From Bacteroidales bacterium UBA6229 (GTDB lineage Bacteria; Bacteroidota; Bacteroidia; Bacteroidales; F082), in assembly GCA_002440975.1 (NCBI GenBank), contig DJWN01000126.1:1-64000 (forward strand): DNA of 64,000 nt, written 5' to 3'. The position numbers and the translations under genes are program-made. Shown here one piece after another: positions 7,484-16,629 of the stretch. Under the pieces are notes generated by a model that worked only from the letters and a program-made list of their open reading frames with translations, was not told the origin of the DNA and ran no database searches. Numbering within the stretch: the first letter of the stretch is position 1; each line of letters begins with the position of its first letter.

Positions 7484-10400
7484 ATGTTGATTAACAATTC
7501 AATAGCAGTTTTCGTTCAAAGCAGGCAAATCTTTTTCAAGGTTTTGTTTGTGCTGTTGATGTTGTTTTTGGCTGGTAATGAAGTGCATGGCCAGTTTTAC
7601 AATGGCTCAAATATGACCTTTGGAAAAAATCGTGTGCAATGGAACAACACCATCTGGACGTATTACCGATACAATGATTTTGATACGTATTTTTATCTGA
7701 ATGGCAACGAACTGGCACTTTATACTGCTGAATATGCCCGGCAACAAATCCCTTTGCTCGAACGAAAACTTCAGAGCAATCTGACTGAGAAAATTCAATT
7801 TCTTGTTTTTAACAGCCTGAGCGACCTCAAGCAAAGTAATATTGGACTGGCATCTGAGCAAGTGTACAATACAGGCGGGATTACACGAATTTTGGGCACA
7901 AAAGTCATTCTTTATTTTGATGGGAATTATCAAAATTTTGAGCAGCAAATCAGGAAAGGAATTGCAGAAATGCTGCTAAATCAGCTGATGTACGGAGGGA
8001 GTATCGGAGCACAAATACGAAACACGGCCATTTTTAATTTACCAGACTGGTATAAGGAAGGCATTTTGTCCTATGTGTCAGAAGAATGGAATAGTTTGAT
8101 GGACGACAGATTGCGCGAAGGAATTGTTTCGGGACGTTTTAGGAAGCTAAACCGCCTGAGCGGAGAAGATGCCCGTGTGGCCGGAAATTCTCTATGGCGT
8201 TATATTACAGAAACATACGGCTCGGCAGCTTTGTCGGATATAGCACATATGACACAAATGAGCCGAAATGTGCAACAGGGATTTTTGTATGTGACAGGAC
8301 TGAAGTTTAAACAACTCGTCAGGAATTGGTATGCCCATTATGAAGCTTTTTATGACGAGCGGCCTCAGAATTTACCTTCAACGGAAATACCGTTGAAATA
8401 CAGAACTTACCGCAGTTTTGAGAAACCTTCTTTAAGTCCGGATGGCAGATATTTGAGTTATATCACACGCGATGAAGGAAAAATCAGGTTTTGGTTATTG
8501 GATCAGCAAAGTGGTAAAAAACGCAAACTCTTTCAAACCGGATATCGCTCGGATGAAATGCCGGACGACAGTTATCCGGTGATGAGCTGGCATCCGCTGG
8601 GGACTTTGCTGGCATTTGTTACCGAATCCAAAGGGAAGCTCTTGCTGCATTTTTACAACCTGGATGACCATACGGTGGACTCACGAAACATGATAACGGT
8701 TCAGAAGATTACTGCTATTGATTATGCACAAAATGGATCTAAAATAGCCATGTCGGCCGTACGACAGGGCAAACCTGATATTTATGTTTATGATATTCCT
8801 TCCAACACCTTTGATCAGCTCACTTTTGATTATTTTACTGATTTGAACCCTATTTTTGTTGATGGCGACCGAAGGATTGTTTTCAGCTCCAACCGCAACT
8901 CAGATACCCTCAAACTTCAAGACAAACCTGAACCTGTCGATGGTAGTCAGCTCAGGCTTTTTGCTTATGATTACAGTCAGCGAAAACAGGTATTGCTTCC
9001 GGTTAGCAGACAACAACTTGCGCAAGAAATTTTACCACAAAATGCCGGTAAGGGGCGATTTCGCTTTCTGAGCGATCGCAATGGAGTGTATAATCTTTTT
9101 GAAGCTCATTTCGACAGTGCAATCAATTTTGTGGATACAACCATACACTACCGGTATTTTACACATCAGAAGCAGCTAACAAATTATACCAGAAGTATTT
9201 ACGATTACAGCTATAATCCAATTACAGGCAAAACGATCCTTCAGCTTCCCGATGAACAGACAAGTAAATTTTTTAGTGTGCAGGAACATGAACTCAAAGC
9301 CGAAACTGAGCCTGAATTTACAACTGGATTTGCTCGTCAGCGGGAGCAAAAGCTACATCAGGAGAAAGCAGCTCAAAGCGATACCAGTCTGCTTAGTACA
9401 AAGCGCTTCAGAATGCTGTACAGACAGCTAACACCAATGGACACCAATAGGCAGCAGGCGTTACCAGCGCGTCAGGGAGCATTTGGAATTGCAGGAAACA
9501 GACGAACAGATTTGCGTGATGTAAGTTTGATGACGCGCTCAGAAGTGGCAGATGAACCTCCCACACCAAAAAGACGAAATTATTACGTTGAGTATTATTA
9601 TGACGAACTCGTTACCCAGGTTGATTTCACCTATATCAATTACAGCTATCAGCCTTTTTCGGGTGGTGGCTCTCCCATCTACCTCAATCCTGGCTTTAAT
9701 GTTTTTCTTGGTGTAAACCTCACCGATTTGCTTGAGGATTATCGTTTGAGCGGAGGTGTGAGACTCAACACCAGCCTGGTGAATAACGAATACGCTGCCA
9801 GTTTTAGTAATTTAAAAAAGCGACTCGATAAGCACATCATCCTGCATCGTCAGGGGATAGAAGACTTTCAATCCAGATTTATCAGCCGTACTTTTACGCA
9901 CGAAGCTTTTTATATGCTTAGCTGGCCTTTTAATGAAGTGCTAAGTGTAAGAGGTACTGCGATATACAGAAATGACCAAAAGGTATATTTAGCCACCGAT
10001 CAAACAAATCTGACCAGGGCCACTGAATATCAAAACTGGGGCGGTTTGCGCACCGAACTTGTATATGACAACAGCAAGCAGATAGGAGTGAATTTGCATA
10101 CCGGAATGCGTGGAAAGCTTTTTGCAGAATACCTTCAGCTGATTGATGGCAATGCGAGTAATTTTGTTGTGTTGGGCTTCGACTGGCGGCACTATCTGCG
10201 ACTACATCGTAATTTTATCTGGGTCAACCGCATGGCAGGAAGCACCTCTTTTGGCACCGACAAACTCATTTATTATATGGGTGGAGTTGATAACTGGCTG
10301 ATCCCCAGCTTTAACAGAGATACGCCAATTGACTATGATCAAAACTATGTATATCAAACCCTGGCCACTAATATGCGGGGTTTCAATCAGAACATCAGAA

Positions 10401-10765
10401 ACGGCAACAGCTTTGTTGTGATCAATTCAGAATTCCGATTCCCGGTATTTAGCTACCTCTTTCAAAACCCGATCAGCTCTGATTTTGTGCGGAATTTCCA
10501 ACTGATTGCCTTTGGTGATATCGGAACAGCCTGGACAGGTCTTGATCCTTATAACCCTTCCAACTCGCTTTATACCTCCTATATCGAAAATTATCCATTT
10601 CATATTTCGGTCGAAATTCAAAAAGACCCCATCGTGGGTGGGGTGGGTTTTGGTGCACGCACCTCGTTGCTGGGTTATTTTCTTCGGGCTGATGTTGCCT
10701 GGGGTGTGGAAGATCTGGTAATCAACAAACCTGTATTTTATCTTTCTTTAAGTGTGGACTTTTAA
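7484..10765 (+). CDS. large outer-membrane protein: peptidase-MA-like domain, TolB-type propeller, surface-antigen barrel
   Basis: A hydrophobic signal segment ends near residue 36 (VHGQ). Residues 50-290 resemble the gluzincin-like peptidase MA domain (LPDWYKEGILSYVSEEW), but the HExxH zinc motif expected upstream is absent; the equivalent stretch reads KGIAEMLLNQL. Residues about 300-560 contain PD40/WD40-like TolB blades such as LSPDGRYLSYIT and FSSNRNSD. From about residue 690 to the terminal Phe the sequence alternates aromatic and polar residues and ends in LSLSVDF, consistent with a BamA/surface-antigen-type beta barrel. Its role is unknown; a surface-anchored pseudo-protease scaffold is one inference. 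It ends just before the TauE-like gene. Confidence 0.72.
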   Translation: MLINNSIAVFVQSRQIFFKVLFVLLMLFLAGNEVHGQFYNGSNMTFGKNRVQWNNTIWTYYRYNDFDTYFYLNGNELALYTAEYARQQIPLLERKLQSNLTEKIQFLVFNSLSDLKQSNIGLASEQVYNTGGITRILGTKVILYFDGNYQNFEQQIRKGIAEMLLNQLMYGGSIGAQIRNTAIFNLPDWYKEGILSYVSEEWNSLMDDRLREGIVSGRFRKLNRLSGEDARVAGNSLWRYITETYGSAALSDIAHMTQMSRNVQQGFLYVTGLKFKQLVRNWYAHYEAFYDERPQNLPSTEIPLKYRTYRSFEKPSLSPDGRYLSYITRDEGKIRFWLLDQQSGKKRKLFQTGYRSDEMPDDSYPVMSWHPLGTLLAFVTESKGKLLLHFYNLDDHTVDSRNMITVQKITAIDYAQNGSKIAMSAVRQGKPDIYVYDIPSNTFDQLTFDYFTDLNPIFVDGDRRIVFSSNRNSDTLKLQDKPEPVDGSQLRLFAYDYSQRKQVLLPVSRQQLAQEILPQNAGKGRFRFLSDRNGVYNLFEAHFDSAINFVDTTIHYRYFTHQKQLTNYTRSIYDYSYNPITGKTILQLPDEQTSKFFSVQEHELKAETEPEFTTGFARQREQKLHQEKAAQSDTSLLSTKRFRMLYRQLTPMDTNRQQALPARQGAFGIAGNRRTDLRDVSLMTRSEVADEPPTPKRRNYYVEYYYDELVTQVDFTYINYSYQPFSGGGSPIYLNPGFNVFLGVNLTDLLEDYRLSGGVRLNTSLVNNEYAASFSNLKKRLDKHIILHRQGIEDFQSRFISRTFTHEAFYMLSWPFNEVLSVRGTAIYRNDQKVYLATDQTNLTRATEYQNWGGLRTELVYDNSKQIGVNLHTGMRGKLFAEYLQLIDGNASNFVVLGFDWRHYLRLHRNFIWVNRMAGSTSFGTDKLIYYMGGVDNWLIPSFNRDTPIDYDQNYVYQTLATNMRGFNQNIRNGNSFVVINSEFRFPVFSYLFQNPISSDFVRNFQLIAFGDIGTAWTGLDPYNPSNSLYTSYIENYPFHISVEIQKDPIVGGVGFGARTSLLGYFLRADVAWGVEDLVINKPVFYLSLSVDF

Positions 10766-10769
10766 ACGT

Positions 10770-11144
10770 ATGCAAATGACAGCTTCTACAGTTCTTATTC
10801 TCATTCTGATAGGTTTGGTAGCCGGTGTTTTTAGCGGACTTATCGGCATCGGTGGTGCACTAATCATAATTCCGGCATTAATCTTCATCCTGCATATGGA
10901 TCAATATGCTGCACAGGGCACGAGTTTGGCCATTATGTTGCCTCCCATCGGCTTGCTGGCTGCTTATAATTATTATAAAGCAGGTGCACTCAATTTGCAG
11001 TATGCTTTAATCATTGCCGGAGCATTTTTTATCGGTGGCTATTTAGGATCGAAGTTTGCGCTGGCAATTCCACTTGATACCCTTCGAAAGATATTTGCAA
11101 TCGTGCTACTGGCCATAGCAGTGAAGATGTTATGGGGCAAATAG
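10770..11144 (+). CDS. half-size TauE/SafE-family membrane protein
   Basis: The protein has about 124 residues from the ATG at 10770; an in-frame GTG at 10752 would overlap the previous gene. It shows four hydrophobic segments and the TauE/SafE signature GLIGIGGALIIIPAL near its N-terminus. Normal members have seven or eight segments formed by two such repeats and export sulfite, sulfonates or other anions. This one carries only one repeat, so it would have to dimerise. Its substrate is unknown. It lies four bases after the outer-membrane gene and may be co-transcribed with it. Confidence 0.75.
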   Translation: MQMTASTVLILILIGLVAGVFSGLIGIGGALIIIPALIFILHMDQYAAQGTSLAIMLPPIGLLAAYNYYKAGALNLQYALIIAGAFFIGGYLGSKFALAIPLDTLRKIFAIVLLAIAVKMLWGK

Positions 11145-11402
11145 CCTGTGTTGAAGGAGGCCATGCCAAACTTTTCATTTTACCAAAGAAAATAATTAAC
11201 AATCCGTGAATAATTTGTAAAATGGCTTGCTGTTGTTAGTGTAGCTGACTTATCAACAACCAACCGTTGAAAAATTGCCAGCCCAATCATCAAATTTTGA
11301 TTGTATATTGCCAACCCTTTTCAAGTAGATGAAAACAAACAAAGCTGCTTGTTTTATAAGGGTTTAACTAATAAAATCGCACAACTCAAAGGATTTTAAG
11401 AA

Positions 11403-14108
11403 ATGGAAAACAACCTGTTTGCTAGTGTGGAAATTGCTGATAAACAAGTACAAAAAAGTGATTTCTATGAGAAAGTATTGGAGAAAAGAACAAGACCGGA
11501 AATGCAGGCAACCGAACAAGAAAAAGATGTGAACGAGCATAAATCTGAAACACCAAAACATTTGCAAAAACCCACCGCCAAATATGCTCATGAGGACGTG
11601 CTCAAATGGACAACAGAGTATTTTAAAGGGGATGTGTTGGCAGCAAATGTCTGGATGAATAAGTATGCCCTCAAAGACAGTGATGGCAATATTTATGAAC
11701 GCACTCCGGATGATATGCACAGGCGGCTTGCATCAGAGATAGCACGGATTGAGCAGAAATATCCCAATCCGGTGAGTGAGGAAGAAATTTATGCGGTTTT
11801 AAAAGACTTTAAATATATTGTTCCGCAGGGAAGCCCGATGGCCGGAATAGGAAATAATTTTCAGGTTTCCTCCCTTTCCAATTGCTTTGTGATTGGAAAT
11901 GAAGGTAATTCAGATTCCTATGGCGGCATTATGAAGATTGATCAGGAGCAGGTGCAGCTGATGAAGCGCAGGGGAGGAGTAGGTCACGACTTGTCGCACA
12001 TCAGGCCAACCGGAAGTCCTGTTAAAAACAGTGCTCTTACTTCAACCGGTGTGGTGCCTTTTATGGAACGCTATTCCAACTCAACCCGCGAAGTAGCACA
12101 GGATGGTCGCCGTGGTGCGCTGATGCTTAGCATTAGTGTGAAGCATCCCGATGCCGAAAAGTTTATTGATGCTAAATTAGAGCTTGGAAAAGTGACCGGA
12201 GCCAATGTTTCAGTTCGCATCACCGACGAATTTATGAAGGCAGTGATTGAGGATAAACCCTTTGTTCAGCAATACCCGATCGATGATCCAAACCCTTGGA
12301 TTAAGCGCGAAGTGGATGCCAAAAGACTTTGGGATAAGATCATTCATAACGCATGGGCAGCAGCTGAACCCGGAGTGCTTTTCTGGGATACTATCATAAA
12401 AGAGTCAGTGCCAGATTCGTATGCTGACGTGGGATTTAAAACCCTTTCGACCAATCCCTGTGGCGAAATCCCTCTCTGTGCCTACGATAGCTGCCGCTTG
12501 CTTGCTATCAATCTCTATAGCTATGTCAAGAACCCATTCACAACAAACTCCAGCTTTGACGCGGAGCTTTTTACGAAACATGCCCGAATGGCACAGCGAA
12601 TCATGGATGATATTGTTGATCTGGAAATTGAGAAGGTTGACGCTATCCTGGCCAAGATTGAAGCAGATCCTGAAGCCGATGAAATAAAGCTGGTTGAATT
12701 AAACCTCTGGAAAAACATCCGTAAAAAAGCACTTCAGGGTCGAAGAACTGGAATTGGCATAACGGCCGAAGGTGATATGTTGGCAGCATTAGGTGAGATT
12801 TATGGCTCCTCTGATGCAATCGATTTCTCAACAGAAGTGCATAAAATGCTCGCACTTGAGGTGTATCGTGCATCCGTTGACCTGGCTGCCGATAGGGGTG
12901 CCTTTGAGGTTTATGATACCGAAAAGGAAGCCAATAATCCTTTTATCGCCCGCATCCGTGAGAATGATCCTCAGTTGTATGAAAAAATGAAGCACGTTGG
13001 CCGACGTAATATCGCCATGCTCACCATTGCCCCAACCGGGAGCGTAAGTATTTGTACGCAAACAACTTCCGGCATCGAACCTGTGTTTATGGTTTCATAC
13101 AAACGACGCCGAAAAGTGAATCCAAACGATAGAAATGCTACGGTTAATTTCGTTGACGAGGTGGGCGATTCATGGGAAGAATATAATGTGTTTCATCCAA
13201 AATTTGAAACCTGGCTTCAGGTCAACGGTTTCGATGTGGATGAGGTGAAAAACTATCCCGATACCCAGCTTAAAGAAGTGATAAAAATGTCGCCCTATTA
13301 CAAAGCTACTTCTAATGATATCAACTGGGTGAGCAAGGTGAAAATGCAGGGCGATATTCAAAAATGGGTTGATCATTCTATCAGCGTTACAGTAAATGTG
13401 CCTCAGGATGTTGATGAATCTAAGGTAAGCGAAATATATAAAACAGCCTGGGAAAGTGGTTGCAAGGGAATGACAATTTATCGCGATGGCTCACGTTCAG
13501 GTGTGCTCATTAGTGCTGACGAGAAAAAATCGAAGGATGCAGATAATGAAGAGTTTAAGGAAACTACTGCCCCGCCCCGCCCAAAACGACTTGAGGCTGA
13601 CGTAATCCGATTCCAGAATAATTACGAAAAATGGATTGCTGTTGTGGGCAAGCTGAACGGAAAACCTTATGAGATTTTTACCGGAAAAGCCGACGACTTT
13701 TTCCTTCCGCCCTGGGTTGAAGAAGGAGCAGTGATTCGCGAGAAAATTAAAAATGAAAAGGCTCGTTATGATTTTCAATTCACTGATAAACAAGGCTATA
13801 AAATTACTGTTGAAGGTCTTTCAAGATCGTTTGACAAAGAATACTGGAATTATGCAAAACTGATCTCCGGCATCTTGCGTCATGGGATGCCCTTGCCTTA
13901 TGTGATTGAGCTGATTCAAAATCTCACCCTGGATGACGACAGCATTAATACCTGGAAAAACGGTGTGGTAAGAGGTATTAAAAGGTATATTCCTGACGGC
14001 ACAAAAGCAGATGGCAGCACTTGTCCCGAATGTGGATCAAACGAAAGTCTGGTGTATCAGGATGGTTGCCTCACCTGCAATTCGTGTGGATATTCGAAAT
14101 GTAGTTAA
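11403..14108 (+). CDS. nrdJ: adenosylcobalamin-dependent ribonucleoside-diphosphate reductase (class II)
   Basis: Class II reductase making deoxyribonucleotides with a B12-derived radical, independent of oxygen. After a charged 65-residue N-terminal extension, the barrel begins with KYALKDSDGNIYERTPDDM. Family marks include the redox Cys in LSNCFVIGN, MKRRGGVGHDLSHIRP, the radical-site segment LSTNPCGEIPLC, and TIAPTGSVSICTQTTSGIEP. The C-terminus has a zinc-ribbon-like CPECGS...CNSCGY with CxxC pairs that probably serve in re-reduction. It is 901 residues long. The 258-base upstream gap contains no cobalamin riboswitch that I can recognise. A strong terminator follows. Confidence 0.93.
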   Translation: MENNLFASVEIADKQVQKSDFYEKVLEKRTRPEMQATEQEKDVNEHKSETPKHLQKPTAKYAHEDVLKWTTEYFKGDVLAANVWMNKYALKDSDGNIYERTPDDMHRRLASEIARIEQKYPNPVSEEEIYAVLKDFKYIVPQGSPMAGIGNNFQVSSLSNCFVIGNEGNSDSYGGIMKIDQEQVQLMKRRGGVGHDLSHIRPTGSPVKNSALTSTGVVPFMERYSNSTREVAQDGRRGALMLSISVKHPDAEKFIDAKLELGKVTGANVSVRITDEFMKAVIEDKPFVQQYPIDDPNPWIKREVDAKRLWDKIIHNAWAAAEPGVLFWDTIIKESVPDSYADVGFKTLSTNPCGEIPLCAYDSCRLLAINLYSYVKNPFTTNSSFDAELFTKHARMAQRIMDDIVDLEIEKVDAILAKIEADPEADEIKLVELNLWKNIRKKALQGRRTGIGITAEGDMLAALGEIYGSSDAIDFSTEVHKMLALEVYRASVDLAADRGAFEVYDTEKEANNPFIARIRENDPQLYEKMKHVGRRNIAMLTIAPTGSVSICTQTTSGIEPVFMVSYKRRRKVNPNDRNATVNFVDEVGDSWEEYNVFHPKFETWLQVNGFDVDEVKNYPDTQLKEVIKMSPYYKATSNDINWVSKVKMQGDIQKWVDHSISVTVNVPQDVDESKVSEIYKTAWESGCKGMTIYRDGSRSGVLISADEKKSKDADNEEFKETTAPPRPKRLEADVIRFQNNYEKWIAVVGKLNGKPYEIFTGKADDFFLPPWVEEGAVIREKIKNEKARYDFQFTDKQGYKITVEGLSRSFDKEYWNYAKLISGILRHGMPLPYVIELIQNLTLDDDSINTWKNGVVRGIKRYIPDGTKADGSTCPECGSNESLVYQDGCLTCNSCGYSKCS

Positions 14109-14131
14109 TAGGATTGTAATTGATTTTAAAA

Positions 14132-14170
14132 ACAATAACAGGAGTTCGTTTGGACTCCTGTTTTATTTTA
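14132..14170 (+). terminator. intrinsic terminator of nrdJ
   Basis: ACAGGAGT (14138-14145) pairs with ACTCCTGT (14154-14161) around an eight-base loop and is followed by TTTATTTTA. The flanking A and T runs make it plausible in both directions, so it may also end the convergent minus-strand gene. Confidence 0.85.
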
Positions 14171-14569
14171 AAACCGTTTTTTATGGTAGTCGAAGGTTTG
14201 CCTGTTTCGGAAATCACGAATTCGTTGGGCAATGACCAGAAAAATCTGTAGATCATTTTCCTGAAAATATTCAATAGCTGGCTGATGCTCATTTACGGCA
14301 TCAGCCAGCATAACCAAATGCGAAAATTTGTAGTTGACCAGCCAGTTTCGTGCTTTGGCTTGTTTATCGATGGCTCCATCCAGGGCAGCCAGGTGATAAA
14401 ATTTATGCTGCATCAGCCAGTTTAAAGCTTCTTCACTTCCCCGCACCGCACTACTCAGAGCAGCCAGTTCGGGGTAGCCGTTAGTGAGTAGCCAATTGAA
14501 ATATTGTTCTTTTTCCTCGTTAAAAGTTTCCGAGAAAGCCAACAGTATTTTTGGAGGATAATGAATCAT
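14168..14569 (-). CDS. small helical protein with a 25-residue tandem repeat, function unknown
   Basis: This 133-residue protein has no signal peptide. From residue 25 it consists of units of exactly 25 residues at 25-49, 50-74 and 75-99, each of the form NWL...(Y/F)xxLxxLxxA(V/I), then a diverged fourth unit from residue 100 (EYFQENDLQIFLVIAQRI). The spacing of Trp, Leu and Ala suggests a two-helix solenoid unit. I do not recognise a named repeat family; the length is shorter than ankyrin (33) or TPR (34) units. Such solenoids usually bind proteins. It is convergent with nrdJ. Confidence 0.65.
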   Translation of the reverse strand: MIHYPPKILLAFSETFNEEKEQYFNWLLTNGYPELAALSSAVRGSEEALNWLMQHKFYHLAALDGAIDKQAKARNWLVNYKFSHLVMLADAVNEHQPAIEYFQENDLQIFLVIAQRIRDFRNRQTFDYHKKRF

Positions 14570-14628
14570 TTAAATCAAACTAAAACTAGAGTTTTTAAAT
14601 CAAATCAGTAATCTCTCCGTTACATTCG

Positions 14629-15501
14629 TTAATCGATCATCAAAACCAGAAATTTGGATGAGCTCCAAAAATCATCAGGATGAATAATCTTAAGGCTATC
14701 GATTTGTTTTTCGCTGCCTTGCGAAAACTCATAACTTTCTGTTGGATGAATGGTGATTAATTGAGCTTTTTTGCTAAAAACCGGTAAAGCAGATATCTTG
14801 CGCAGGTCAGCCTTGGTGAATAAACTCAAATCCGGATTATGGGCTACTTTTTGCGTTTTACCAATACCGAGTAAACCTCCTTCGCTGGTAATAATCCCTT
14901 GCTCTTCCAGGTTTTTTTTCGTTCCGGTGATGTAATAAACTGTATTTAACTCAGTAATTTTGTCTTCAATTTCGGCAGCCCTTTGTCTGCTCAATTCTTC
15001 CATAGCTTCCAAATTTGCTTCCAGGTCCTGGATTTGCAGGTTTTTGCGCGAGAGGTCAGCCTTAAGCTCCATCAGTTCAAGGTCCTTTACCCTGATTTGT
15101 TCGCTCAGGTTTGTGATCATCTGCTCCAATTCAGAGTTTTTATGTCCGCTGGAGTTAAGCTGATTTCTCAGCCGATCAACGATTTGCTTGTTTTTGAGCA
15201 AGAGCTGGTAAATGGCATCAATATCTCTGTTGATATTATCCTCATTGGCTTTTCTGGCTTCCGGATTGTCGGTTTGATCCGAGATGATTTTTTCCATCTG
15301 CTTGATCGAGTCCAGGTTGGCTTGTATAGCATTGAAACTCCTTACATACTCCATTGCAAAGGCATCCTTGGATTCGCCAACAGCTTTCAAACTGTCGGCA
15401 GTATAGTTTAGCTGTTCGATTTCTTTTTTGTACTTTTCTGTGCAACTGCTGAAATATGTCAGTCCGGCCAGAATCATCAGAAAAAACATTAAGCGGTTCA
15501 T
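14629..15501 (-). CDS. coiled-coil lipoprotein
   Basis: A lipoprotein signal ends with FSSC, so Cys20 would carry the lipid. Residues 25-190 are almost uninterrupted heptads rich in Glu, Lys, Leu and Asn, predicting a long coiled coil. A small globular C-terminal domain of about 95 residues follows (GLLGIGKTQKV...TIHPTESYEF). The layout resembles Bacteroidota lipoproteins sometimes labelled Cbp1-like, but I cannot confirm that assignment. It is most likely anchored in the outer membrane. It has a gene-free gap of 210 bases upstream in which I see nothing specific. Confidence 0.65.
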   Translation of the reverse strand: MNRLMFFLMILAGLTYFSSCTEKYKKEIEQLNYTADSLKAVGESKDAFAMEYVRSFNAIQANLDSIKQMEKIISDQTDNPEARKANEDNINRDIDAIYQLLLKNKQIVDRLRNQLNSSGHKNSELEQMITNLSEQIRVKDLELMELKADLSRKNLQIQDLEANLEAMEELSRQRAAEIEDKITELNTVYYITGTKKNLEEQGIITSEGGLLGIGKTQKVAHNPDLSLFTKADLRKISALPVFSKKAQLITIHPTESYEFSQGSEKQIDSLKIIHPDDFWSSSKFLVLMID

Positions 15502-15711
15502 AATGGTCTCCTTTTTAAAGTTTAAGACTACAAAATTAAGTCGAAGACTAAGCTGATTATCCTTTTTTTTGAAAAGATTTTTTTTTGTTAGTCGTTCCTC
15601 AAGTTACATTATAACGTAAAAAACTGAGACAGATTGTGTTTGCTTTTTTTAGAGCTTATAATAACGGCTGTAAATGAGCAAGTTATAATGAAATAGAGAA
15701 ATTGAAAAGCA

Positions 15712-16629
15712 TCAGAGAAACAGGTAATCAAGATTATTTCTGTCTAAAAAGCTTTTTGTTTCTTCCGGAAACTGCGTAAAACCCAGCAAATATCCTCCGC
15801 CACCTGATCCACAGATTTTTGTCTGAAAGGCTTTGTTGTTATCTTGTTGAAAAAGAAATTTGTACGATTCCGGAATCATTTTCGGGAAGAGCTCGGTCTG
15901 TAAGGTTGAGAGTTCAGCGAGCTGATGCATCAACTGGTCATAACGCTGATTCAGAAAATCAGCTATCGCCAGATGTAAGGTTGGAATATAGGCTTGCGAA
16001 AGTTTCTTGTAAAATGAATATTGATGCAACATTGCTCTGAAATGCGAAACCAGATTTCCTGTTGATGAACTGATATGTGTATCAATCAGAAAAACACCTA
16101 ATTTGGAACCGGAGGATGTTTCAACTGATAGATTGATTGGTGCAGGAATTCCATTTTGATCCATATAAATCGCTTCGTTCAGATAACAACACAAGGGATC
16201 AATTCCGGAGCTGTTTCCATGAAAAGCCGATTCCATGAGAGCCAACTTTTGCTTGAGTTTGAAAATGTCCGTTTCATCATCGGTTTTGTATCGATCGTAT
16301 GTTGCAGCAACCAGTGCTCCAGAACTGCCAACCCCATATTGTTGTGGAATGGAGGATTGAAAGTACAAACCATGCTGTAGGTCTTTTTCGAAGGATTGCA
16401 GATCTAAAATTGTTAACAGCTCTGCTTTGGATTTTAAGTAATCTAAAAAATCTAAAAGTTGCGTAATGGATTTTTGGTTTCGATCTGATTGAATATTTCC
16501 CTCGGGAGAAAAAATCCAGCTTCCGCTTAGCTTTTTAAATGGTATTACCAAAGCCTCTGAACCACAGATGATACTGTATTCACCGAATAACATTATTTTC
16601 CCGTGAAATGATTTGCCCTGGCTTTTCAT
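15712..16629 (-). CDS. mvk: mevalonate kinase (GHMP family)
   Basis: Catalyses ATP-dependent phosphorylation of mevalonate to 5-phosphomevalonate. The N-terminus GKIMLFGEYSIICGS is the GHMP substrate motif in the form seen in Bacteroidota mevalonate kinases (Tyr where most have His). YGVGSSGALVAA around residues 98-109 is the ATP-binding glycine/serine loop, and CGSGGGGYLLGF near residue 272 is the third GHMP motif. It has 305 residues. The ATG overlaps the mvaD stop by four bases (ATGA). It is the last gene of the mevalonate operon. Assignment over other GHMP kinases rests on the motif form and context. Confidence 0.82.
   Translation of the reverse strand: MKSQGKSFHGKIMLFGEYSIICGSEALVIPFKKLSGSWIFSPEGNIQSDRNQKSITQLLDFLDYLKSKAELLTILDLQSFEKDLQHGLYFQSSIPQQYGVGSSGALVAATYDRYKTDDETDIFKLKQKLALMESAFHGNSSGIDPLCCYLNEAIYMDQNGIPAPINLSVETSSGSKLGVFLIDTHISSSTGNLVSHFRAMLHQYSFYKKLSQAYIPTLHLAIADFLNQRYDQLMHQLAELSTLQTELFPKMIPESYKFLFQQDNNKAFQTKICGSGGGGYLLGFTQFPEETKSFLDRNNLDYLFL

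Noticed and set aside
11145..11402. Possible cobalamin riboswitch before the B12-dependent nrdJ
   Set aside because: I looked for the B12-box pattern (AGYCAGRAGACC-like) on both strands and found no match; nothing else structured is evident in the gap.
15502..15711. Gap between the coiled-coil lipoprotein and mevalonate kinase
   Set aside because: Some short repeated words (TTATAA/GAGC) suggested a hairpin, but they are direct rather than inverted repeats and no terminator or RNA gene is supported.
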